The position numbers and the translations under genes are program-made. 64,000 nucleotides of DNA from the NCBI GenBank assembly GCA_029204225.1, contig CM055093.1:28395777-28459776 (forward strand), written 5' to 3'. Position 1 is the stretch's first letter; every line of letters begins with the position of its first letter. Positions 32,471 through 42,180 of this stretch are shown piece after piece. This DNA comes from Diphasiastrum complanatum. Lineage: Eukaryota > Streptophyta > Lycopodiopsida > Lycopodiales > Lycopodiaceae. Below the pieces are notes generated by a model. It searched no databases. It was not told where the DNA came from and saw only the letters and a list, made by a program, of their open reading frames with translations.

Positions 32471-33874
32471 TCCCCCCTTATTCAAGTTCTGTCCTCAAAA
32501 CTTAAAACTAGGGAAGTTCCTCCTTAAGCTCCCTTTAGTAGGGACCCAACTCCCTTGGGTCCCAAACCCAGACTCGAGACCAGACGATGAGTGGTCCTGT
32601 AGACTTGATCGGTGACTCGTGAACTTGCATGGTTGCCACATGTCATGATCCAGGAGTGCACATGGCTTGGAGTCTCTCTCCTTGGAGGTATACAAGGGGA
32701 GGAGGACTCATTTGCCATCCATTCTGTCTACCTAGGAGGAGGTGGATGGAGAGCGTGTGCACGGCCATGATGTATTGCTAGCGTGAGGCAGGAGATGGCT
32801 GAGAGCCTAGGCGGTGGTATGGGACGCCGTCTGGGATGGAGGTCGGATCCAGCTTGATACGGTCACAGGCCAGGGCAAGGTGGGTGGACCTGGATTAGTT
32901 CCTATGGCGGGGTGGAACATGAATCGTTCGGTCTCTTGTGGTTAACCGGCACCTGGAGGTTTGCAGTAAGTAAGTTTGTAACATATGGTATCAGAGCCAC
33001 TGCATGCTGAAAGTAGGTGCGTTGATCCGTAGAGCTTGTCTTGTAATTTACGACGCTTTTGATAGTTTTCAAAGCAGGTTTAAAACGCATTTTTTATGCG
33101 TGTTTTTCTATTCTTCCTTCCGCTGTTTTTTTTGAAAAATTGAAGTAAAAAAGTTTTTAAAAAAAAAATGGTTGGGGCCCTAAGGAGGACCTGCCACGTG
33201 GCACTGTCCGAGGTGGGACAGGTGTCGGTTCTTCCTACTGAGAATCCGCTCAGAAATCGTGGATTCTTAGTCGCGATGGAGCCCTCCTCATATCCTAACA
33301 AAAACGAGTTTTCTTCATCGCTGTTTGACCAGCGGGAGTGTCAAGAAAGCTGGTAGGAATTCTGCCACGTGGCATCATATGGGCCAGGAGAGGTGGTAGT
33401 AGGAAGCGCCCTCCTATTCCGATGAATGTCAGATCTCCAACTGTAGAAATCGGGGCCCTCCCTGGAAACTTACATCAATTTTCCTCTCCCTATTGCTGTC
33501 TGCCAGCGATGGACAGGTAGAAGGAAAAACTAAAGCTAGAAGGGAGAAAGGGAACTGTAGGCCACCTGGCAGGTTGCTGGAAGTGACCAGTATGCTGAGG
33601 TGGAAGCTAGGTGGCAAGGCAAAGCCACTTGGCAGTTGGTAGGATAGCATGAAGAGGGAGGTATGCCTCTTCTATGCTTCTGTGTTATGTGAAAAGAGGT
33701 GGAGGTGGTGGTGCATCCTTCTCTTTGCTTCCTCTTATTCCTCTTGGTAGCCATGGACAATACCATTTGGTTTGTGAAGAGGCAGCAAGAGTAGCCTTGT
33801 ATCTACCTTCCTTGAGTAGCTTTTGATTCTCTTCTGTCTTCTCTTCTTAAGTCACCTCTCTTCTCTTAGTAAAA

Positions 33875-35153
33875 ATGCAGCCTACTCCTACTACACAGCC
33901 TATGTCCCCTGTTCATGAGGCTACAGTATTTGCCTCTGTCTTAGACCCCGATGCTTTGATGTTGGCTATTAACAGTCTACAACAACAAATTGTGGATATG
34001 CAAGCAAAGCACAGTCGGGATCAGCAGGACCTCAAGGAATTGACGCAGCTAAGGCAATTGGTGCATCAACCCTTGTTTACTCCTGAAGTACTTGTGAGGT
34101 AAAGCATTTACCTGGTGGCAAGATATAAGGGGTAAGCTTGAAGTTCCTAGGAATTGGGAGGATTTTTGTAAGGCCTTTAAGGCGGCCTTCCTTCCTATTC
34201 TAGATGATTTTGAATTTTACCGTCAGTATGCAACGATCCATATGGGGAACCGGCCCCTGGATCAGTATTTGCAAGAATTTCAAGAGGTCTATTCTCGTTT
34301 TGCAACTAGAATAGATCCTTTGCTAGTAAAGTTGCATTTCATACTGGGGTTGCCAAGAGACTACCAGCTAGAGGTCAGGAGGAACCAGCCTCTTACCCTC
34401 GAGGATGCTGTTCGCTTCGCCATAATCTACAATGATACTCGTACGATGGCTAAGCCTGAGACTGGTGTCTTGCTCGGTGTAAAGGGTAAGAGGCCTTTCT
34501 TTCCAAAGAAATCGAAAGATAAGGCAAGGGAAGGGGCTTCAGGTTCAGGGAAATCGAAGAAAAGATCTACCTTGGACCAGGAAAGCTTCATGAAAGCCAG
34601 AAGCGACAATCTGTGCTTTAATTGCATGGAACCAGGTCATGTTGCGAAGGAATGTCCAAAGAAACGGAAAGCTAAAGGGGCATCTTTTAAGACGCCAGGT
34701 AACTCTAGCATATCTACTGTAGATCTTTCCTTTGCTGGTAATTCTGTGTGTGAGCATTGTTGTCTTAATACGGCTATTTTTGGCCCTCATGACCTCATTC
34801 GGATGAAGGGGTTTGTGGGTGGCCAAGCCGTAACTGTTTTATTTGACGATGGTTCCACACATAATTTTGTTAACGCTAATTTGTTTCAGAAGCTAAAGGT
34901 GGAAACAAGGCAAAGTGACCACCGATACACAATGAAGTTGGCAACTGGAGCAGAAAGCCAAGTTTGGGTCCGGATAGTCCCATGTCTACCAATAGAGATT
35001 CAAGCCTATAAGGATAAATTAGACTTTCATATTATGAATCTAGATAGGGTAGATGTTATACTTGGTAAAGAGTGGTTCTATGAGAGGAACGAGTCTATGA
35101 AAAAAAACTATGTAACACACAGTTGTCGTTTTTACATAACGGCTCACTCATAG
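33875..35153 (+). pseudogene. Gag and protease of the plus-strand Ty3 element
   Basis: Starts MQPTPTTQPMSPVHEATVFA at 33875. After TAA at 34102 it continues in a new frame (WWQDIRGKL, FKAAFLPI, then the open frame 34242-35153) with a Ty3 gag core, MGNRPLDQYLQEFQEVYSRF, and a CCHC knuckle CFNCMEPGHVAKECP (about 34615-34660). The retropepsin motif reads VTVLFDDGSTHNF (about 34830): DDG stands where the family has DSG, keeping the catalytic Asp but replacing the adjacent Ser. It ends at TAG 35153, before RT. Confidence 0.9.
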
Positions 35154-35287
35154 AATTGAATGAAAATGTTGATATTTCTACTCTGTATATGCTTTCTGCT
35201 TTGGGAACTGTTAAATGTATGGATATTGTGGATTGCAGTTCTTATTTATGTTGGTGAAAAGATTTTACTTACCATGAAGAATGTAGT

Positions 35288-36315
35288 TTGCAATTTTACA
35301 ATCTCCAAATAGAATTAATGTCTAATAACCTAAAACAAGAAAACTCGCCGGAAGGTGAAATTTTTAGGAAACTTAGACAAGAATTTAACGATGTATTTCC
35401 TGAGCAGCTTCCTGAGGGTCTTCCCCCCACTAGGGGTGTTGACCATGGTATTAAACCGATTCCTGGTAGTTCTCCTATATCACTGTATCCATATAGGATG
35501 AGCACTACTGAAGAGGATGAAGTTTATAGGCAACTGCAAAATTACCTTAAGATGGGCCATATTAGGCCTAATAAATCTCCCTGGGGGGCACCTGTGCTCC
35601 TTGTTGATAAAAAAGGCGGAGGTACTTGTCTTCGTGTGGACTTTAAAAAGTTGAATAAGTTAACGATTAAAAACCGTTATCCTTTGCCGCGAATGGATGA
35701 ACTGGTTGATCAATTGCATGGTGCAAAGTACTTCACCAAAATCGATATCATCAGATTCGCATAAAGACTGAGGATATTGAAAAAACCGGGTTTAGAACTA
35801 GGTACGGCCATTACGAGTTTCTGGTTTTACCATTTGGCTTGACAAATGCTCCAGCGACTTTCCAGCAGATGATGAACGATCTTCTTCGTCCATATCTGGG
35901 AAAGTTCGTAATAGTCTACTCAGATGATATTTTCATCTATAGTAAGACCTTGGAGGAGCATGAGGAGCAACTCAGGACTGTCTTCAAGTTACTTAGACAG
36001 GAGAAGCTCTTTGCCAAGGAATCCAAATGTGTGTTCTTCCAGAAAAGGTTGTTATACCTTGGTCACATTATTTCGGACCATGGGCTGGAAATTGACCCAA
36101 ATAAAGTCCGACAAGTACGTGAATGGCCTATCCCTAAAACCATCCGTGAGGTTAAGTCTTTTTTGGGCTTTACGGGGTTTTTTCATAGATTCATCTTGAA
36201 CTATGCGTTAATTGCATTGGCCTTGACGAATGTCCTCAGAGGGGCTAAAAGAGTTAGCCAGCACAGTAAGTTCAGTCCTCCAGTTACTTGGACTGAAGAG
36301 CTCGCGGTGATCTTT
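35288..36315 (+). pseudogene. Reverse transcriptase of the plus-strand Ty3 element
   Basis: Ty3 RT blocks: [55 protein letters not shown] (35430-35695). A short deletion at about 35750 then shifts the frame and produces TAA at 35762-35764. The continuation 35768-36300 has YGHYEFLVLPFGLTNAPATF, the catalytic box VYSDDIFIYS (both Asp present), LYLGHIISDHG and FLGFTGFFHRFI. The right end is the head-to-head breakpoint. Confidence 0.93.
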
Positions 36316-36785
36316 TCAAATTTGCATAATGTCGGTCCCTATCCTGGGAACATTGGACATTTTCACGTGCAATCCGTAGCATTTCCTGCATATCATGTAG
36401 GAAGTTTGCTACCTTCTGAAACTTGATTGTCCGAGTTTCTACTACAATGGGTGACCTAGGCTCAAAACCGTACATAAGCATAAACGGGCTATAACCGGTA
36501 GTTGAATGCTTACTACTGTTATAGGCAAACTCGATCAATGGAAGATACTTCTCCCAATCAGATTGCCGTCAGGAAACATATGCTCGTAGCATTTGTTCCA
36601 TCGTCTGATTTTTTGTTTCCGTCTGTCCATCTGTCTCAGGATGATCAGAAGAACCCACGCTCAAAGTCGTCTCTAATTAAGCAAACACTTATTACCATAC
36701 AGGTAATGTCTCCATGATTTCAAAGCATGGATCACCGCAAAAAGCTCTTTTTCCTGCGTGGTATATCTAACCTGTGCATCTGTTA
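36316..36785 (-). pseudogene. Integrase and RNase H scraps of the minus-strand Ty3 element
   Basis: Read leftward from 36785: RNase H motif VRYTTQEKELFAVIHALKSW then RHYLYGNK (about 36660-36785). It is joined directly to late integrase sequence ETDGQTETKNQTMEQMLRAY (about 36575-36650) and LIEFAYNSSKHSTTGYSPF with LMYGFEP (36420-36540), ending RENVQCSQDRDRHYANLK. The reverse transcriptase and the integrase catalytic core are deleted. Confidence 0.85.
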
Positions 36786-38072
36786 TCAAGCGGCATCCGA
36801 AGCTCTAAATGTGAAACTTTTATATTCCAAACTTCCGTGGCCGACCCTGAGGCAAGATGAACCACAACAGTGATCACTAGCCATGGTGGGCACTCGGAGC
36901 TTCTGCAGAAGTCGAGCATTCAAAACATTGTGAGTACTTCTAGAGTCTAATAGTACATTTACGTCTTTCCCTAATATATTGCCTCTGACATGAAACAACT
37001 GATTAGGCTTGAAAGAAAGTGTACTAAAATTACAAGTACAATTACAATTATTCAATAAATTGACTTCTAATTTACCTGCCGGTAAATCTACCGCCATGAA
37101 ACTTGACGACTTAGTTTTCCGTTCGGGGCACTACTTAGCACGGTGCCCGGGTTTATTGCAGAGAATACACAAATTTTGCCTAAGTGCTAACCGTGCCTTG
37201 TCTTTTACCACCATCTTCTTTTTGTTCTTTTTCTTCTTAGATTGTTGGTACGCCTCTGCTTTCAATTCGTCGAAAAATTGCTTCTTCCGCTTATTTGTTG
37301 ATTTTTCCATTTTGGGTTTCGGGGCCGTTTGGCCGTGCGCACTTTTTCGCGAGGCAACAACGGTGCTATCGTAGGCCTTGGCCACACGGATAGCATCTTC
37401 CAATGAATGGAGGATATTCCGTTTACACTCGTTTTGATAATCGGTTGGCAGTCCTTAGATGAACTGCCACTGTGCCAACTTCCTATCAAATAGCGGCACC
37501 TTGGCCAAAGAATCCAAGAACTCTTGGACATAAGCATCCAGTTCTCGGTTGCCCATCTAGCAGTTAATAAAACGGATATGTAACTCAGAATCGTCTATCG
37601 TGACGAAAGCTTTACGGAATTCTGCTAGGAATCCAGCCCAAGTCACCGGTTTCGTGGAAAGTTCCCTCCACCATGAGGAGGCCTTGCCTTCCAGAAATAA
37701 TAGAACCGAGGATATCCGCTTATCCTCTGGGACATTATGCAAGCTAAAATAGCTTGACCAACGATTAACCCAGTCCTCAAGAACTTCCGGGCGCTTGAAT
37801 TTTTTATCGCCGGAAAATACTTCCGGTTGGTAGCCCAAGTTAGTTGAGGTGATAGCTTGTAATTGGTTAAAAAGGTTCTGCATTTGGTTATCGCGTTGTT
37901 TATTACTTTGGTGAAGTTCCAATACCGCTTTGCCCAAAGTGTGCAATAATTTATTAGAGTCGAGGGCCTCATCACTGTCTGGTGATGCCGGTTGGATTTC
38001 CGTGTCATCACTTCCTGGTGATGCCGGACAGATTTCCGTGTCCCCCGTCACTGGAACATCATCTTTGTCCAT
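36786..38072 (-). pseudogene. Gag and protease of the minus-strand Ty3 element
   Basis: Starts MDKDDVPVTGDTEICPASPG at 38072, with a twofold PASPGSD/PASPDSD repeat, a gag core ending FRKAFVTIDDSELHIRFINC, and TAG at about 37557. A further frame (37403-37131) ends in the knuckle CILCNKPGHRAKCCP (about 37110-37155). The protease frame 37097-36786 has NVLLDSRSTHNVLNA, where the DSG triplet has become DSR. It also has SDHCCGSSCLRVGHGSLE, in place of the family's SDHxYxVxLAxG stretch. Confidence 0.88.
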
Positions 38073-38280
38073 TGCAAGTAAAACTGAAAAATTAAAAAAA
38101 TTTCGTTCAGTTTAACTTCATTACGGGTATAATTATTGTTAATAAGACAATGTCCAAAAAAACATAGTTTTTAATAGACCCACGTACTTATTAAATTATA
38201 CCAATGAAATCTGCAATTTTGACTTAAGTAACTGAAAACGCGGCATAACCACATTAATGCCATCAAAAACCAATTAACAC

Positions 38281-38336
38281 TTAAGCTATTGCAAGACAAC
38301 TGCAATCATAAGCTATTGCAAGACAACTGCAATCAT
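38281..38336. repeat. 27-bp tandem duplication
   Basis: TAAGCTATTGCAAGACAACTGCAATCA occurs twice in direct succession in the leader of the minus-strand Ty3 element. Confidence 0.9.
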
Positions 38337-38518
38337 ATTTATGTTGTCCACTATGGCTTGGAAATGCCCATGGAAAAACAACAAAAACACAAATTACGGA
38401 AAAAAATCCATTATTCATCTATAAGTAAGCACCCCCCCCTTTACACCTACCATGCACCCACCACTCAAGTTTTTCTAAAAAAGAAAACTTAAGTTAACAA
38501 TGCCACGCGCCCCTCTCT

Positions 38519-38519
<1 letters not shown>

Positions 38520-38553
<34 letters not shown>
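38520..38553. repeat. Poly(C) tract, 34 bp
   Basis: An uninterrupted run of C in the leader of the minus-strand Ty3 element. The minus strand is therefore a 34-base G run, able to form G-quadruplexes. The exact length in the genome may differ, as homopolymers are error-prone. Confidence 0.9.
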
Positions 38554-39590
38554 ACCCTCCAAAACTCGACCCCGGGCAAGCCCGAAGCTAACCCTCTACA
38601 CGCGTGGACAGGAATAGATGGAACCCAAGAGAGAGAGAGAGAGAGAGCGGCTATGGTGACTTTCAAGAAGTTATGAGGCCTTCCCTCACCACTTTAAGGG
38701 TGTGCTGGAGGGCGCAAAAAAGGCGTGGTTTCAGCAGCTTGGCTTGTTGATATTTCACAGTTCTTTCTTATGTTACTTTCTGGAAGTTATGAGACTATTG
38801 CATCTGCTGTTTTTTGCAGATTGCAGCTTACAATAGGGCGCATTTACTCTTTGTTTAGCTTTACTAAGTTCTTCAGAAGCATAAGCAATCATTTATTTAC
38901 AAATTTGCAGGGTTTAATTTCATTATGACAGAGAAACAGGGTAGATGCTGCCCAAATTTCCTCTGAAACTAAATTTTTTCAGGCTGCCTTCCCTATTCCA
39001 TAGAATAGGATTTGCTGTGAACCAAACCATTCAAGAATGGCTTTACTTGGCTCCTAAACCTGCAGCACACAGTTAGTTCCCTGAAAAATGCAACATGAAC
39101 CTGTAACTCCATAAAAAAAATTGCCATGCAAACCTGTAAATAAATCACCAACGCTCACAACAAGTTGTTAGTCCATTTCTGCATCTATTCTTGCCTTTCT
39201 CACCGATTTTAAAGCAAAACCGGTTCCACAAAAAGCAATAGATAACAACCAAAAATTAATAAACCACTTTTGTAGAACAAGAAGCAGGAAAAAAAACCAG
39301 CATATACTCTAAAGAAACTCTTGCTACACAAAAGTGCAAATAGCAAAGCAATCGGCAACAATGGAATGAAAAATGGAATTACTTCCTAAAAACCAATCCG
39401 AAGTGCTTAAAAATCGAACCGAATGTGATCCTGGTAGTGCACTTACCACACAAACGATTACACTTCGAAAAACTAAATCGACGGGAAGAACGATCCGAAA
39501 TTCCTTCACTTTGTTGCTTACTTCACCGAAATCTCGAAAAAACGTCGAGATTCTCCCTAGCACTTTCAATGGCAATTCGTGCTTAGAATG

Positions 39591-39602
39591 GCTTTGATAC
39601 CA
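39591..39602 (-). promoter_or_regulatory. Primer binding site of the minus-strand Ty3 element
   Basis: Minus-strand TGGTATCAAAGC, adjacent to the inner end of the LTR at 39604. It differs by one base from the usual TGGTATCAGAGC. Confidence 0.85.
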
Positions 39603-39603
39603 A

Positions 39604-40098
39604 TATAAAGTCCAACACACAGGATACTATCCTAAGCATGCCAATACAAGCAACAAACAAGGGAACGGATGGTGGACAAACCAACCCAACCAAATCTAGA
39701 TTGAACGGATCTAGCCCCCAAGCTATGGATCAATCACACTGAGGAGAGAGGAATCACTCTAGCAGCATGTAGCTACCAATCACAAAATCAAGAATACACT
39801 AGTAAGAGCCTAATAGGTATACTTATACCCTCAAAGGCCCATGCACCACTAGTAGTGCACTGTGACACCTCACTGGACACCTCTGCAGCCTATCTGGGCC
39901 ACATCATCCAGTTCCCCAATGACTCACTGATAGTCCCATACAAATCCACCATCATGAGTTTAGGCCTACAACCATTAACTATGACCTTATACACATAAGG
40001 GCCCCAATTCCCTTATAGTCACAATTAACTTACGGGTTGTTGGTCTACTGATCCCTAGCGTGGACACGCTACCCCCGAGACCAGTTGTGGGCATGACA
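39604..40098 (-). repeat. Right (5') LTR of the minus-strand Ty3 element
   Basis: 495 bp, minus-strand TGTCATGCCC...GTTGGACTTTATA. It is complete compared with the left copy. AAAAC at 40099-40103 matches the five bases left of 32209. Confidence 0.85.
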
Positions 40099-40103
40099 AA
40101 AAC

Positions 40104-40740
40104 ATAGAACTTGAAGAGCATTTGAAGAGGTTTTCCAACTTGACTAATCAATATGACTATGTGGATGAGGATTTTAACCTATTAGTAACCGAGGCAAAAA
40201 GCTTTTTGAACTCTCTACTCGAAGAATCAAGTTGACTCCATTCATTGATGGACCTACTTGAAGAAGGGTGATGTAATGAATCTAGAACATTATCTAGAGA
40301 TCATGGTTGACCATCTGATGGCTGGACTTATAGTTCCCTCCTGGACATGGCATTTCGATAATCTAGTCCGTTTGTCATGATTAGGTGTTGACCTTCGAAA
40401 AGATTATCGCTTGGACTACATGTACTTTGGAGTAAAGGTCTCTAGTGTGAATATATGGAGATCACAAGAAAGAAATGGGATAAGCATATTCAGCACCACC
40501 AATGCAGTGATAGTGGTGGGCACCCACACATCTAAGGGTTGGAAGATATACCATCATCTTGGAGAGATGGTGGTATCAACCGCCATCACCATGGTTGTTG
40601 CAGCATGATGCCATTAGCATCACCAGTTAGCACTAACATAAGAGGATTGCTGCCCCCATCACACGTCAATTTGTTATCGCACCTCTCAAGGTTATTTATC
40701 TGATTTGGTTTCTTTCATATTTCCAAAAGATCCACATGAT
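40104..40740. other. Flank of the Ty3 insertion, unidentified frame
   Basis: A plus-strand frame just right of the TSD reads IELEEHLKRFSNLTNQYDYV then DEDFNLLVTEAKSFLNSLL, up to a TGA near 40232. I do not recognise it. It may be a host ectodomain exon of the formin or part of an older element. Confidence 0.35.
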
Positions 40741-41890
40741 GCTAAACATCTCCCCTCGTAACGGCCAAATCTCATCCTCAAACCAGTCTTAAATACATCA
40801 TTCGGATGTATCCTAATTTGATGATATCTTGTCTGAAGATCGATTTTCGTGAAGAATTTTGCTCAATTGAATCGATCTATGAGATCATCCATCCTAGGTA
40901 ACGGGTATTTCTTTTTTATGGAAAGTTTATGTAGACCCTGCATAACCGGAAACTGCCATCCTTTTTATTCTTAAGAAGAACGGGCGCTCCCCATGGTGAT
41001 TTACTTGGTCTAATATGTCCCATCTTAAGGTATTCCTCAATTTGCCTGCCACTTCCCCCTCTTCCCTTTCACTAAACCTATAAGGCTGTCTAAAAATGGG
41101 GCGGCTACCGGGCATCAACTCAATCTTATGGTCAACGGACCGTGCGGGTGGTAAACCATAAGGTAGTTGTTTAGGAAAATTGTCGTTAAGTTCTTGTTTT
41201 AAATCTTGCATTAATTGTTGTTCATGATGAGAATTTTCGGTGTTATAAAGAGAAAACACATTCACATCAGAATCGTTATCAATATCATAATGTAAACGAG
41301 ACTTCAAACAAGGTGAAATAACTCTTAATCATGGAATTTTTCCATTAGTTCAGTCGAGGAAACCATTGGCGATGGGAGTACATCGGTCTCTCCAAAAATA
41401 GAGACATTTTTACCATACATATCTTTAAATACCAACGAATGGTTATATCTAATGAATCGAATTTGCTAAAAAACCACTCATAGCCTAAGATGACATCAGT
41501 GCGATTGAGATTCATGATATTGCATGATCCTACATCTGAAGCTCCAACTCAGGGACTTTGACATACCAGATTTCTGTGTCCAACCCTGAGGCTAAGTGGA
41601 CCACATAACAGTGATCACTGGCCATGGTTGGCCAGAAGCTTCTGCACAAGCTGAGAATTCAAAAAATTGTGAGTGCTACCTGAATTAAGCAGTGCGTTAA
41701 TGTCTTTCCCTAATATCTTGCCTCTAACTCGAAACAATTGATTAGGCTTGAAAGATAGTGTACTGAAATTAAAAGCACAAGCACAATTTCCTAATAAATT
41801 GACTTGAAGTGTAACTCCAGCGTCATGAGATTCGAAGACTTGTTCTTCTTTTCGGGGCACCATTTCGCACGATTCCTGGGTTTAACATAA
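40740..41890 (-). mobile_element. Ty3 protease/RT fragment in the formin intron
   Basis: Minus-strand frames: protease INALLNSGSTHNFLNSQ (about 41660-41710), where the catalytic Asp of DSG is replaced by Asn. Then RT entry LPYGLPPARSVDHKIELMPG (about 41100-41170), with decayed RT to about 40770 (FTKIDLQTRYHQIRIHPND). No LTRs, gag core or integrase are present. The protein resembles the two Ty3 elements on the left, so it is the same lineage. Confidence 0.8.
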
Positions 41891-42180
41891 GAAACAGAGG
41901 CCCACATATTATTGTGATGCTTTGCTCACACAAGTAGTGAACAAATATGATAAGAGTTACGCATAGATAGATGGAGGTTTTAGCTTTTTCTTTAAGGTTT
42001 TTGTCTGACATTAGAACAGCATGTTTTTTGGTTGTCCTTCTAGCTATGGATCTGATATGTTGGATAGAAAGATAAGATTTGTAGTTACCCCTTCAATCTT
42101 TTTGGATTTCAGCGCTTAAGTTGTGTTAAGTTTTCTTATCTTGATTGCAAATAATCTCAGCTCTTTCATCTGACTTCCAG

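Larger units (their letters stand above)
32641..36315 (+). mobile_element. Second Ty3 element, 5' half only, inserted in the first
   Basis: LTR 32641-32983 (TGTCATGATCC...GTAACA), PBS TGGTATCAGAGCC (32986-32998), long leader, gag, protease and RT. It breaks off in the RT/RNase H connection (VTWTEELAVIF, about 36285-36310), where minus-strand integrase sequence starts. No 3' LTR is present in the window. The leader (33000-33870) carries two CTGCCACGTGGCA palindromes (about 33190 and 33363). Confidence 0.85.
32209..40098 (-). mobile_element. Ty3 LTR retrotransposon, invaded and internally deleted
   Basis: The right LTR (39604-40098) begins TGTCATGCCCACAACTGGTC on the minus strand, a familiar start for plant Ty3 LTRs. 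The left LTR (32209-32470) ends in the same text as the right one. Both outer edges abut AAAAC (32204-32208 and 40099-40103), a candidate 5-bp duplication. In minus order: PBS, gag, zinc knuckle, protease, an RNase H scrap, an integrase scrap. It then jumps to a second Ty3 element in plus orientation (32641-36315), and finally the original 3' end, polypurine tract and LTR. A nested insertion followed by a deletion explains the order. Confidence 0.85.

Noticed and set aside
42145-42180. Formin coding start upstream of 42181
   Set aside because: There is no ATG; the bases form a typical polypyrimidine tract and acceptor AG, so the exon begins at 42181.
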